From the NCBI GenBank assembly GCA_046314755.1, contig JBKDBG010000035.1, forward strand, positions 1-20,186: DNA of 20,186 bases, given 5' to 3'. Each line of letters begins with the position of its first letter. Positions within the stretch are counted from its first letter, which is position 1. The translations under genes were made by a program, and so were the position numbers. The DNA is from UBA6183 sp046314755 (GTDB lineage: Bacteria > Bacteroidota > Bacteroidia > UKL13-3). The notes below the pieces were generated by a model. The model searched no databases, had not been told where the DNA came from, and saw only the letters and a program-made list of their open reading frames with translations. Below, piece by piece: positions 1-6,554 of this stretch.

Positions 1-19
1 CAACCGGTGGGTGTTGTTT

Positions 20-61
20 AAAAAAAGCTAATCCGGGGCTCGGGAGAGCCCCAAAATTAGC
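20..61 (-). terminator. Terminator-like hairpin, minus strand, repeat unit 1
   Basis: Read on the minus strand, the 13-bp two-part stem (27-61) is followed directly by seven T (complement of 20-26), the form of a Rho-independent terminator. No minus-strand protein gene lies to its right before base 426, so if it acts, it would end a small RNA or antisense transcript. A structured plus-strand RNA with a GNRA-like loop fits the same bases, so the direction is uncertain. Confidence 0.45.
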
Positions 62-136
62 CTGTATAACCATTAAACCCCACGAGGGCAAATTCAGTGG
101 GTTGCATACAATGCCTGCAACCGGTGGGTGTTGTTT

Positions 137-177
137 AAAAAAGCTAATCCGGGGCTCGGGAGAGCCCCAAAATTAGC
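137..177 (-). terminator. Terminator-like hairpin, minus strand, repeat unit 2
   Basis: This is the second copy of the same hairpin (143-177), with six T following on the minus strand (complement of 137-142). The stem arms and loop are identical to those in unit 1. Confidence 0.45.
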
Positions 178-222
178 CTGTATAACCATTAAACCCCACG
201 AGGGCAATTCCAGTGGATTGCA

Positions 223-425
223 CTTAAGCAATCGATGTTAAAGAACGCTGTTTTTTGCGTTATTTGTACGAACAAATATAGCGTACTTTGGAGTTAAATT
301 CATATTAAATACTTTAAAATTTTATTAACTGCATCCTACTTGTATAAATTAAGCCTGAATAAAAATAAGTTGCTGCTATTTTTTCATTTCATTTTTCACA
401 AGCAAATTGAATAAATTGAACACTC
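223..425. other. AT-rich intergenic region before gluQRS
   Basis: No gene was seen here. Bases 228-238 (GCAATCGATG...) resemble the start of a repeat unit (GCAACCGGTG) with two changes, so this may be the degenerate start of a third copy. A small hairpin has arms ATTTGT at 262-267 and ACAAAT at 272-277. TAAATTG at 412-418 is a weak match to the Bacteroidota -7 box TAnnTTTG, just ahead of the gluQRS start at 426. Confidence 0.5.
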
Positions 426-1304
426 ATGATAAAAAGTAGAATCGCTCCAACACCTAGTGGTTACTTACATGTAGGAAATCTCTATAATTTCCTATTCACG
501 TATTTGCTCACCCGAAAATTAGCAGGTACATTGTTGTTGCGCATTGATGATGGTGACACTGAACGTATAAGAGAAACTTATGTTTCTCATATGTTTGACA
601 CATTGGCGTGGCTTGGTATTGATTGGGATGAAGGTCCTCGAACGGTGGCAGAGGTGAATCAATATTCCCAACTTAATAAACAAAATAACTATTTGAATGC
701 GATTACGGTTTTAAAAGAAAAAGAGGTATTGTTTGCTTGCAGTTGTTCGCGCAACACTTTGATGGAATTAGGCAATGCGCCTAATCCTTGCTTGCAACAT
801 AAATTACCTTTTGCCTTAAATTATAATTGGCGATTAAACACCACCAATATTAGCGTAAATGTAAGCGACAGTTTGACCAATACCGTTTATGAAATGAATT
901 TGCATGAGGCCATACGTGAGCCGGTGATTTATAGAAAAAATGGATTAGCTGCCTATCAAATTTGTAGTTTGGTTGATGATGTAGAAGCAGGTGTGAATTT
1001 AATTGTTCGGGGGAAAGATTTATTGCCGAGCACGGCTGTACAACTTTTTTTGGCAGAGCAACTTCAGTATCAAACTTTTCTTCAAACACAATTTCTGCAT
1101 CATAATTTATTGCTTGATTCATCCGGACAAAAATTATCTAAATCGGTTGGCAATTATGAAACACTTCAAATCAACCTGAAGCAATCGCCTGCAATGGTTT
1201 ATCAAGGTTTTTGTCAATGGTTACAACTTCCGTATTCTAATGATATTATTGAAATAAGTGAATTGCAACACTTATTCAACCAATACTTCAATTGGCCTGA
1301 TTAA
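426..1304 (+). CDS. gluQ: GluQRS-like glutamyl-Q tRNA(Asp) synthetase
   Basis: This 292-residue protein is built like the catalytic domain of glutamyl-tRNA synthetase without the anticodon-binding domain, as in GluQRS, which attaches glutamate to the queuosine base of tRNA(Asp). The class I HIGH motif appears as HVGN (residues 15-18) within PTPSGYLHVGN. RIDDGDTER follows near 39-47, and the KMSKS-type loop is QKLSKS (235-240). Cysteines at 105, 107 and 122 match the position of the zinc site in many GluQRS proteins. Full-length GluRS is usually about 470-500 residues, so GluQRS is the better call, although a specialised GluRS paralogue is possible. The last residues and the stop (1302-1304) lie inside an 84-bp duplication of the mscS tail. 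Confidence 0.85.
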   Translation: MIKSRIAPTPSGYLHVGNLYNFLFTYLLTRKLAGTLLLRIDDGDTERIRETYVSHMFDTLAWLGIDWDEGPRTVAEVNQYSQLNKQNNYLNAITVLKEKEVLFACSCSRNTLMELGNAPNPCLQHKLPFALNYNWRLNTTNISVNVSDSLTNTVYEMNLHEAIREPVIYRKNGLAAYQICSLVDDVEAGVNLIVRGKDLLPSTAVQLFLAEQLQYQTFLQTQFLHHNLLLDSSGQKLSKSVGNYETLQINLKQSPAMVYQGFCQWLQLPYSNDIIEISELQHLFNQYFNWPD

Positions 1305-1370
1305 CATAAACAGTTTGTGTAGGGAAAGCAAATTCACATCCATGCTTTTCTACAATTTCCATGATTTTTA
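1287..1370. repeat. Left copy of 84-bp direct repeat (mscS 3' tail)
   Basis: It matches 4535-4618 at 81 of 84 positions with a constant offset of 3248. The mismatches are at 1294, 1303 and 1368. Bases 1304-1367 are identical to 4552-4615. The match starts one base outside the mscS stop codon and runs inward into that gene. Similarity ends after 1370. Confidence 0.95.
1288..1370 (-). pseudogene. Orphan 3' fragment of the MscS-channel gene
   Basis: On the minus strand this reads out the last 25 or so residues of the channel encoded at 4536-5627 (IMEIVEKHGCEF followed by the same C-terminus and a TGA stop). Two of the three differences from the intact gene are synonymous: GTC/GTT for Val and GCT/GCC for Ala. 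The third turns Gln into Lys at the edge of the match. Upstream the frame continues into unrelated residues and reaches a stop about a dozen codons on. It overlaps the gluQRS 3' end by 17 bp in the opposite direction. Confidence 0.85.
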
Positions 1371-1439
1371 TACTTCTCATTAATCTCTGTGTTATTGATT
1401 AATCAAAGTGTTGTTAGATTTTCTTAACCAACAATTAAT

Positions 1440-1447
1440 TATATTTG
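1440..1447 (+). promoter_or_regulatory. Candidate -7 box for the T9SS protein gene
   Basis: TATATTTG is an exact fit to the Bacteroidota -7 consensus TAnnTTTG and lies 37 bases before the chosen start at 1485. I do not see a convincing -33 TTTG at the usual spacing. The box lies inside the bracketed cassette, so the gene may carry its own promoter. A perfect palindrome, TTGATTAATCAA, lies just upstream at 1395-1406. Confidence 0.45.
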
Positions 1448-1484
1448 ATAAAATTAAATATTGCACATAACCATTTTAATTTAT

Positions 1485-4400
1485 ATGAATGCATTGCCAA
1501 AATATAGATATGTAATATTTTTACTTTTATGCTTGGTTTATGTAAAAACCACTCAAGGGCAATTTATTAGAGAAGGAATAGTATATGGCAAAACTGGAGG
1601 GCAAAGAATAGAGCGCACATTTGTTGATAATGATGGTAATGTTTTTCATTCATTTCTTCATACTAATGACACTATTATTGTTGATAGCTTAGGCGTTCCA
1701 ATAAAAATAATTCCAAACTTTAATGGCCAAAACGGAATAGTGCTTGTTAAGTTCAATAAATTTGGAATTTATCAATTCGTCATATATCTTGAATCAGGAG
1801 TAAGTTGGGCAATTGATATAAAGTTTACTCCGCAAAATGATGCTATTATTACTTATTCCATATTCACAGGACTTTCATCTGCCAGGCTAATTGATGCTAA
1901 AGGTAGATTATTTAAGGACTTACAGCTGATAAATGCCAATCCAATTTTAAATGAAATTACAGTACCCTCATTAGTGGTTTGTAAACTCAATACCGAAGGT
2001 GATTTTTTGTGGGCCAATGGTATATCTATGCTTAATCTACCGAAACAACTGGGTGGAACTTTTGGTAGAACAAGTATTGCAGGAATAAATGAAGTGATTA
2101 TAAACAAGAAAAAAGAAATTAAGTTACTATACTCCATTATAAAAACCGATACGGCTGCGGTATCTGATACATTGGTATTAACCAACAATCAAAATCAACA
2201 AAGTTATTACGCGGTTAAAGGGCCTTACGTAATGCTGACTTTTTCTGATGCAGGTGATATGCTAAGCATTAATCAACCTTTTCAAAACAGTTTCAGGCAA
2301 GTACAACAAGACTCAACGGTGTATTTTAGAGTAACCGGATTAACAACAGATGGTGTTTCTTCTTACGGAATAGTGCGGTTTCCAATTACTAAACAAGACA
2401 CATTCGGGCAAACACCTTTAGCACCGGGAGGGTATAATTTTATCGTTAAGTTTAATGAGAATGACAGTCTATTATGGTCAAAACCTATTTCTAAAGAACT
2501 TCAACGGTGGTATTACCAAATAACGAAGTTCAATTATGATAGTAATGCACATCAATTGGCCTTGGCTGTACCCTATGATCCATATTATTTTGAATTCATG
2601 TTGAATCCTTCGTTTAATATTAATTTTTCAGGTTCATATATATGCAAACTAACTACCAATGGAGATTTAATTTCTGATCTTTTTTTAAATGCAAATGATG
2701 ATAGAATAGCAGTAACTAACTTTGCTTATAATCCATTTAATAAAACCCATGTTATTAGTGGATATACAAATGGAAATGAGCTCAAATTACAACAACATTT
2801 ACCGGCCAATCCTATAGGCTTGCCCATGGCATTTGTTGCGCAAATGGATAGTTCAAACGACATAATTACAGCAGAGCCTATTACAGGAAGTAATAAATTT
2901 TTAGATGAAACTATTTTTTTAACAAATAGATTTTTTACAAGTAAGCCTTCTTCTTCCATGGTTGATCGATTTGGTAGGGTTCATATATCCGGTTGGTTTA
3001 GATATGATCTTTTACTCCCATGTGACACCCTTAAAGCCAATGGCGATTTGATAACAGGTCGAAATGAAATTGCTCCAGATGGATTTATGTTAATGTATTA
3101 TCCATTAGTTTATAAAGATACAAACGTGTGTAATAGCATGGTATCGCCCAGTGGTAAATATGTTTGGAATAACACTGGATTATATTCTGATACGATAAAA
3201 GGCAGCTACGGATGTGATAGTATTTTATTTTTTAAAATGGTTGTTAAAAGTACTAGCAGTGCATTAGATACTATCGTTTGTAATCCTATTAAATCGTTTA
3301 GTAATAAATATTTATGGGATACAACCGGTACTTATTTTGATACAATACCGAATGTTTATGGATGTGATAGCTTTATTAAAATTAACGTTAAAATTAGGAG
3401 GAGCAGTAGTGAAAGAGATACAACTGTTAAAGATAGTTTAGTAGCACCAAGTTTAAGATATACTTGGATGAGTTCCGGAATTTATTTTGATACGTTAATA
3501 AATATTCATGGATGTGATAGTATTATTATTTTAAAACTTAAAGTGCTAAACAGTAAGGTGCAAATTGATACTTTTAATTGCAATCCTATACAATATTTTA
3601 GCCATGAAGGATTAATAGCTGCTACTGGAATTTACCAAGATACACTTGTAACAATATATGGTGGGGACAGCATCATTACTATTAGATTTACTTTGGGCAA
3701 AAGCGAAAGCAGGTTGGACACTGTAAGTTGTGATAACATTGTAAGCCCTAGTGGAAAGTATATTTGGCAATCTACTGGCTTATATACTGATACTTTATTA
3801 AACACCTCAAATTGTGATAGTATTATTACAGTAAACTTCGAGAAATTGGCAACAATATCAAGTATCAATTATACCATTTGCGATAGTTTAATTTCGCCAA
3901 GTGGAAGATATATTTATTGGAATACAGGAATTTATTATGATACTATTCCAAGTAGCTATGGATGCGATAGTTTAATAATATTGAACATTAATAAAACCCA
4001 ACAAGAATTAAACATTATTAAGTCTAACGATATTGATTGTGAAAATAGAGTTGCTGAGCTAAGTATAGAAGATGTCGCTTTTGAGAAATTGATTTGGAGT
4101 CCCAATAATAATATAGATAATTTAGAAGGTAAACTCGTAAAAGTAAACCCTAAAGAAAGCACAACCTATTATATAACTGCAACTGATACATTAGGATGCA
4201 TATATAACGATAGTATTTTAGTTTTAGTAAATGCCATTGATAGTATAGGGTTTTTTCCTAATGTTTTTACTCCTAATAATGATGGATCTAATGATTGTTT
4301 GCCAATTAATAGCATGGCTAAATTATTGAGCGTAGATTTTGTGGTTTTTAACCGATGGGGGAATATGGTATTTGAAACTACTAATCCGAGTTTATGTTGG

Positions 4401-4520
4401 CAAGGAATTACTAATAACGGAGTTGAATTACCTGTAGGAGTTTACTATTATATTTTGAAAGGAAAAACAGAGTGTAACCAATTCATAAGTTTACAAGGCT
4501 CAATTACCATTATTAAATAA
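1485..4520 (+). CDS. T9SS type-B sorted secreted repeat protein
   Basis: This is a 1011-residue exported protein. The ATG at 1485 is chosen because it gives a clean signal peptide (MNALPKYRY, then VIFLLLCLVYV, likely cleaved near TTQGQ). The TTG at 1461 would add eight residues ahead of it. Residues ~30-540 have the beta-rich look of SBBP/propeller-like Bacteroidota surface proteins, with motifs such as NTEGDFLWANGIS and NENDSLLWSKPIS. Residues 545-844 are six 50-residue repeats. Residues ~848-918 resemble an Ig/PKD-like module (STTYYITATDTLGC). Residues ~923-1011 are the gliding-motility-associated C-terminal (type B) domain: FFPNVFTPNNDG, FNRWGNMVFE, GVYYYILKG. Such proteins cross the outer membrane by T9SS and usually end at the cell surface. 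The role, perhaps adhesin, is inferred. The coding sequence looks more AT-rich than the polA and purM regions. There is no terminator before convergent mscS. Confidence 0.9.
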   Translation: MNALPKYRYVIFLLLCLVYVKTTQGQFIREGIVYGKTGGQRIERTFVDNDGNVFHSFLHTNDTIIVDSLGVPIKIIPNFNGQNGIVLVKFNKFGIYQFVIYLESGVSWAIDIKFTPQNDAIITYSIFTGLSSARLIDAKGRLFKDLQLINANPILNEITVPSLVVCKLNTEGDFLWANGISMLNLPKQLGGTFGRTSIAGINEVIINKKKEIKLLYSIIKTDTAAVSDTLVLTNNQNQQSYYAVKGPYVMLTFSDAGDMLSINQPFQNSFRQVQQDSTVYFRVTGLTTDGVSSYGIVRFPITKQDTFGQTPLAPGGYNFIVKFNENDSLLWSKPISKELQRWYYQITKFNYDSNAHQLALAVPYDPYYFEFMLNPSFNINFSGSYICKLTTNGDLISDLFLNANDDRIAVTNFAYNPFNKTHVISGYTNGNELKLQQHLPANPIGLPMAFVAQMDSSNDIITAEPITGSNKFLDETIFLTNRFFTSKPSSSMVDRFGRVHISGWFRYDLLLPCDTLKANGDLITGRNEIAPDGFMLMYYPLVYKDTNVCNSMVSPSGKYVWNNTGLYSDTIKGSYGCDSILFFKMVVKSTSSALDTIVCNPIKSFSNKYLWDTTGTYFDTIPNVYGCDSFIKINVKIRRSSSERDTTVKDSLVAPSLRYTWMSSGIYFDTLINIHGCDSIIILKLKVLNSKVQIDTFNCNPIQYFSHEGLIAATGIYQDTLVTIYGGDSIITIRFTLGKSESRLDTVSCDNIVSPSGKYIWQSTGLYTDTLLNTSNCDSIITVNFEKLATISSINYTICDSLISPSGRYIYWNTGIYYDTIPSSYGCDSLIILNINKTQQELNIIKSNDIDCENRVAELSIEDVAFEKLIWSPNNNIDNLEGKLVKVNPKESTTYYITATDTLGCIYNDSILVLVNAIDSIGFFPNVFTPNNDGSNDCLPINSMAKLLSVDFVVFNRWGNMVFETTNPSLCWQGITNNGVELPVGVYYYILKGKTECNQFISLQGSITIIK
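3117..4016 (+). repeat. Six exact 150-nt (50-residue) coding repeats
   Basis: Repeats start at 3117, 3267, 3417, 3567, 3717 and 3867 with no indels. The shared pattern is DT..C(N/D).., then SPSGKYxW..TGxYxDT, then YGCDS and a hydrophobic strand. The first Cys (repeat position 5) is present in repeats 1, 2, 4, 5 and 6 but is Lys in repeat 3. The second Cys (position 33) is present in repeats 1, 2, 3, 5 and 6 but is Gly in repeat 4. Repeat 4 is the most divergent and also lacks the Trp. The repeats have diverged well at protein level, so this is an old array rather than a recent expansion. Confidence 0.95.
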
Positions 4521-4534
4521 TGAATCAATAAACT

Positions 4535-4618
4535 TTCAATTAGCCTGATTGACATAAACAGTTTGTGTAGGGAAAGCAAATTCACATCCATGCTTTTCTA
4601 CAATTTCCATGATTTGTA
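4535..4618. repeat. Right copy of 84-bp direct repeat (native mscS 3' end)
   Basis: This is the partner of 1287-1370, at an offset of 3248. This copy is the functional C-terminal coding end of the MscS-type channel gene. Recombination between the two copies would remove 3248 bp carrying the whole T9SS protein gene and leave both gluQRS and mscS intact. Confidence 0.95.
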
Positions 4619-5627
4619 GGTTTACTTTTTCTTTTACTTCAATCATTACATCATACTCGTTGCTCATTACAAAATATACTACCAAAACATTAAGTGAGCT
4701 GCTGTCAAAATCTGAAAAACGTACCGTAAAATCATCACTGATTAATGCGTGGTTTTTTAATACGGTTTTGATGTCATCAATAATCAATAAAATTTGGTCG
4801 GATTTACTTTTATACGTTAGGGCCAAATTAAAGCGTACCCTGCGCGCAGCACTTTGGGTAATGTTGTTTAATGAACTATCGATAAGTTTTTTGTTGGGAA
4901 CCGTTAATAAACTCTTTTCCATGGTACGTATTCTGGTGGTGCGAAAACCAACATGTTCAACTGTTCCTTTAATCTCACCTGCTTCAATCAAATCACCCAC
5001 TTTAAAAGGCCTGTCGAGGTAAATGACAAACGAACCCAGTAAGTTGGCCAGTGTATCTTGTGCGGCAAGGGCAACCGCTAAACCACCAATGCCTAATGAA
5101 GCCACCAAGGCGGTAATATTTACATTAAATACAAAACGTAATCCCGCAAAAATACAAAGCACCACAATTAATACTTTGATCAGTTCTTTTGAAAAGTTGC
5201 CTAATTCCGGGCTCACCGGTGATTCGTTCCGGTTGATTAATACATAAGTAAAAAAGTCGGTTGACTTGAGTAATATTTTAGCCAACACCACAAAAAATGC
5301 AATTTGCCAAATCACCAATACCAACCATCTTACACCAATTTTATCAATGGGTGCAAGGTTCCAACTTTGAGGGAAAGTAAGTTGATGAAAAGCATAATAT
5401 ACAATCAGCACCATGATCATTTGTTCAATAGGCTTTTTAAGTAACTCTACAAATACTTCACTAAATTGGTTACGGGCAAAAGATTTAAAAATGCGGAACG
5501 ATTGCCTGCTTAAAATTTTGGCCCCAAAACGTTTGAATGCCACACCAATGAGTAAAATGGCTGCAAAGGCCAATATATCGGTGAGGTGATTGTCGAGAAT
5601 TTTAATATCAGGTAATAGCCAACTCAT
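4536..5627 (-). CDS. MscS-family mechanosensitive ion channel
   Basis: This 363-residue inner-membrane protein has predicted helices near residues 17-33, 66-84, 100-120 and 148-166. A pore-lining segment rich in Gly and Ala follows (NITALVASLGIGGLAVALAAQDTLANLLGS, ~170-199 in two stretches), the hallmark of TM3 in MscS. The beta domain comes next, with RPFKVGDLIEAGEIKGTVEHVG (~206-227) and VPNKKLIDSSLNN. Members open under membrane tension to release solutes on hypo-osmotic shock. The extra N-terminal helices and the length make it an MscS-like/YnaI-type protein rather than minimal MscS. Its stop is only 15 bp from the stop of the convergent T9SS gene. The last 83 bases of the gene are duplicated at 1288-1370. 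Confidence 0.9.
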   Translation of the reverse strand: MSWLLPDIKILDNHLTDILAFAAILLIGVAFKRFGAKILSRQSFRIFKSFARNQFSEVFVELLKKPIEQMIMVLIVYYAFHQLTFPQSWNLAPIDKIGVRWLVLVIWQIAFFVVLAKILLKSTDFFTYVLINRNESPVSPELGNFSKELIKVLIVVLCIFAGLRFVFNVNITALVASLGIGGLAVALAAQDTLANLLGSFVIYLDRPFKVGDLIEAGEIKGTVEHVGFRTTRIRTMEKSLLTVPNKKLIDSSLNNITQSAARRVRFNLALTYKSKSDQILLIIDDIKTVLKNHALISDDFTVRFSDFDSSSLNVLVVYFVMSNEYDVMIEVKEKVNLQIMEIVEKHGCEFAFPTQTVYVNQAN

Positions 5628-5631
5628 GCTG

Positions 5632-5639
5632 CAAATATA
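5632..5639 (-). promoter_or_regulatory. Candidate -7 box touching the mscS start
   Basis: On the minus strand TATATTTG matches TAnnTTTG exactly and lies only four bases before the ATG at 5627. If used in the standard way, transcription would start at or within a few bases of the start codon, giving a leaderless or nearly leaderless message. No good -33 box was found. Confidence 0.45.
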
Positions 5640-5666
5640 GTAGATGCAAGTTCATTTAATTTTTTA

Positions 5667-6398
5667 CTACCAAGGAATTTCTTGGTTCATATGCATAAAT
5701 TTTCCATTGAATCGGGTGTCTGCTGCAAGCGCCATCATCACCCCGGTTAAGGCACCTTCATGGGTTTGCAAAGGAGCCATTTCGCCTCCCAAATCGGTTT
5801 TTACCCAACCCGGATGAACCGCCACCGCGCTGTGTGCCGTTTGATGAAACAAGTGTGCCAAGTGAATGGTAAACTGATTAAATGCAGCTTTAGATGCATC
5901 ATACGCAAATGGTTTTACATCCCAAATATCGCTGACGGTTTGGCTGTGCAATTGCATGGATCCCATAATGCTTGAAATATTTACTACCCGTGCCCCATCA
6001 CTTTGCATTAATAAAGGCAGCAGTTTTTGCGTAAGTTGTACTGCTCCAAAAAAATTGGTATTAAAAGTTTGGTACAATATGGATGGGCTCACCTCATGCA
6101 AGGTATTTCCAACCCAAGTGCCATCTAAATGCACACCCGCATTATTGATAAGCATATCAATTTTTGGGTAGGTTGATTTGATTTGTTGCACAAATTGTTC
6201 TATAGAATTTTCATCAGCCACATCCAATGTATAAAGTTGTGCAGTTAAATTTTTTTCTGCAAAATGTGCTAAAGCTTTTTGTCCATTTTCAAGGTTACGT
6301 GAGGTGATGATGACGTCTATTCCTTTTTCGGCAAGTTGTAAAGCCATGGCTAAGCCAATGCCTTTGTTTGCTCCCGTAATAATGGCTGTTTTTTTCAT
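5667..6398 (-). CDS. SDR-family NAD(P)-dependent oxidoreductase
   Basis: This 243-residue classical short-chain dehydrogenase/reductase is predicted to be cytosolic. The nucleotide-binding TGANKGIG is at residues 8-15 and NNAG at 85-88. The catalytic Ser lies in NISSIMGS (Ser 142/143), and YDASK (Tyr166, Lys170) is the active-site pair. The segment between the Ser and the Tyr (~150-165) is slightly extended, and HPGWVKTDLGG near residue 195 resembles carbonyl-reductase-like SDRs. The substrate cannot be read from sequence, but reduction of a small carbonyl compound is the usual role. It ends 39 bp before the mscS start on the same strand, with a promoter-like box between them, so they need not form an operon. 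Confidence 0.88.
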   Translation of the reverse strand: MKKTAIITGANKGIGLAMALQLAEKGIDVIITSRNLENGQKALAHFAEKNLTAQLYTLDVADENSIEQFVQQIKSTYPKIDMLINNAGVHLDGTWVGNTLHEVSPSILYQTFNTNFFGAVQLTQKLLPLLMQSDGARVVNISSIMGSMQLHSQTVSDIWDVKPFAYDASKAAFNQFTIHLAHLFHQTAHSAVAVHPGWVKTDLGGEMAPLQTHEGALTGVMMALAADTRFNGKFMHMNQEIPW

Positions 6399-6434
6399 GT
6401 GTAATTGAAGTAATTATTGGGGTGAATATAAATG

Positions 6435-6465
6435 AAAAAAGCCTTTAAAAATTAAAGGCTTTTTT
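6435..6465. terminator. Bidirectional-looking Rho-independent terminator after polA
   Basis: The arms GCCTTTAA (6441-6448) and TTAAAGGC (6452-6459) close on an AAA loop. Six A precede and six T follow, so the stem extends to 14 bp and can work on either strand. It lies about 90 bp beyond the polA stop (minus strand) and just upstream of the SDR gene, so its likely job is to end the polA transcript. Confidence 0.85.
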
Positions 6466-6554
6466 ACCGGGAATCAATGATCAATCATACCCTAAACAAG
6501 CTTATTATTATGCCTTTCGTTTATCCGAGAGTTGTTGTTGAATAAGATAAATAA

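Larger units (their letters stand above)
1..222. repeat. Two tandem ~117-bp hairpin repeat units
   Basis: Unit 1 starts at or before base 1 and unit 2 starts at 118. The units are nearly identical apart from one base in an A-run (20-26 versus 137-142) and a few substitutions near the right end. Each holds a two-part hairpin: arms GCTAAT/ATTAGC (27-32 with 56-61; 143-148 with 172-177) enclosing GGGGCTC/GAGCCCC (35-41 with 46-52; 151-157 with 162-168). The plus-strand loop GGGA fits the GNRA tetraloop pattern. The unit ends are also complementary: GGTTGCA at 100-106 faces TGCAACC at 116-122. The right end of unit 2 is altered to GATTGC (216-221) and faces GCAATC (228-233). The array may continue left of the window. 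I do not recognise the family. Confidence 0.9.

Noticed and set aside
1..222. CRISPR array at the left edge
   Set aside because: The repeated unit is ~117 bp and is copied throughout, with no alternating short repeats and unique spacers.
850..1122. Minus-strand open frame of 90 codons inside gluQRS
   Set aside because: It is a mirror of the strongly supported synthetase frame, with no recognisable motif and no promoter. Similar shadow frames inside mscS, polA and the T9SS gene were left out for the same reason.
1287..1370. Target-site duplication of an insertion sequence
   Set aside because: 84 bp is far too long, the match follows the mscS coding end exactly, and there is no transposase or terminal inverted repeat in 1371-4534.
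4521..4535. Terminator between the T9SS gene and mscS
   Set aside because: No stem with a T-run was found in or near the 15-bp gap between the convergent stops.
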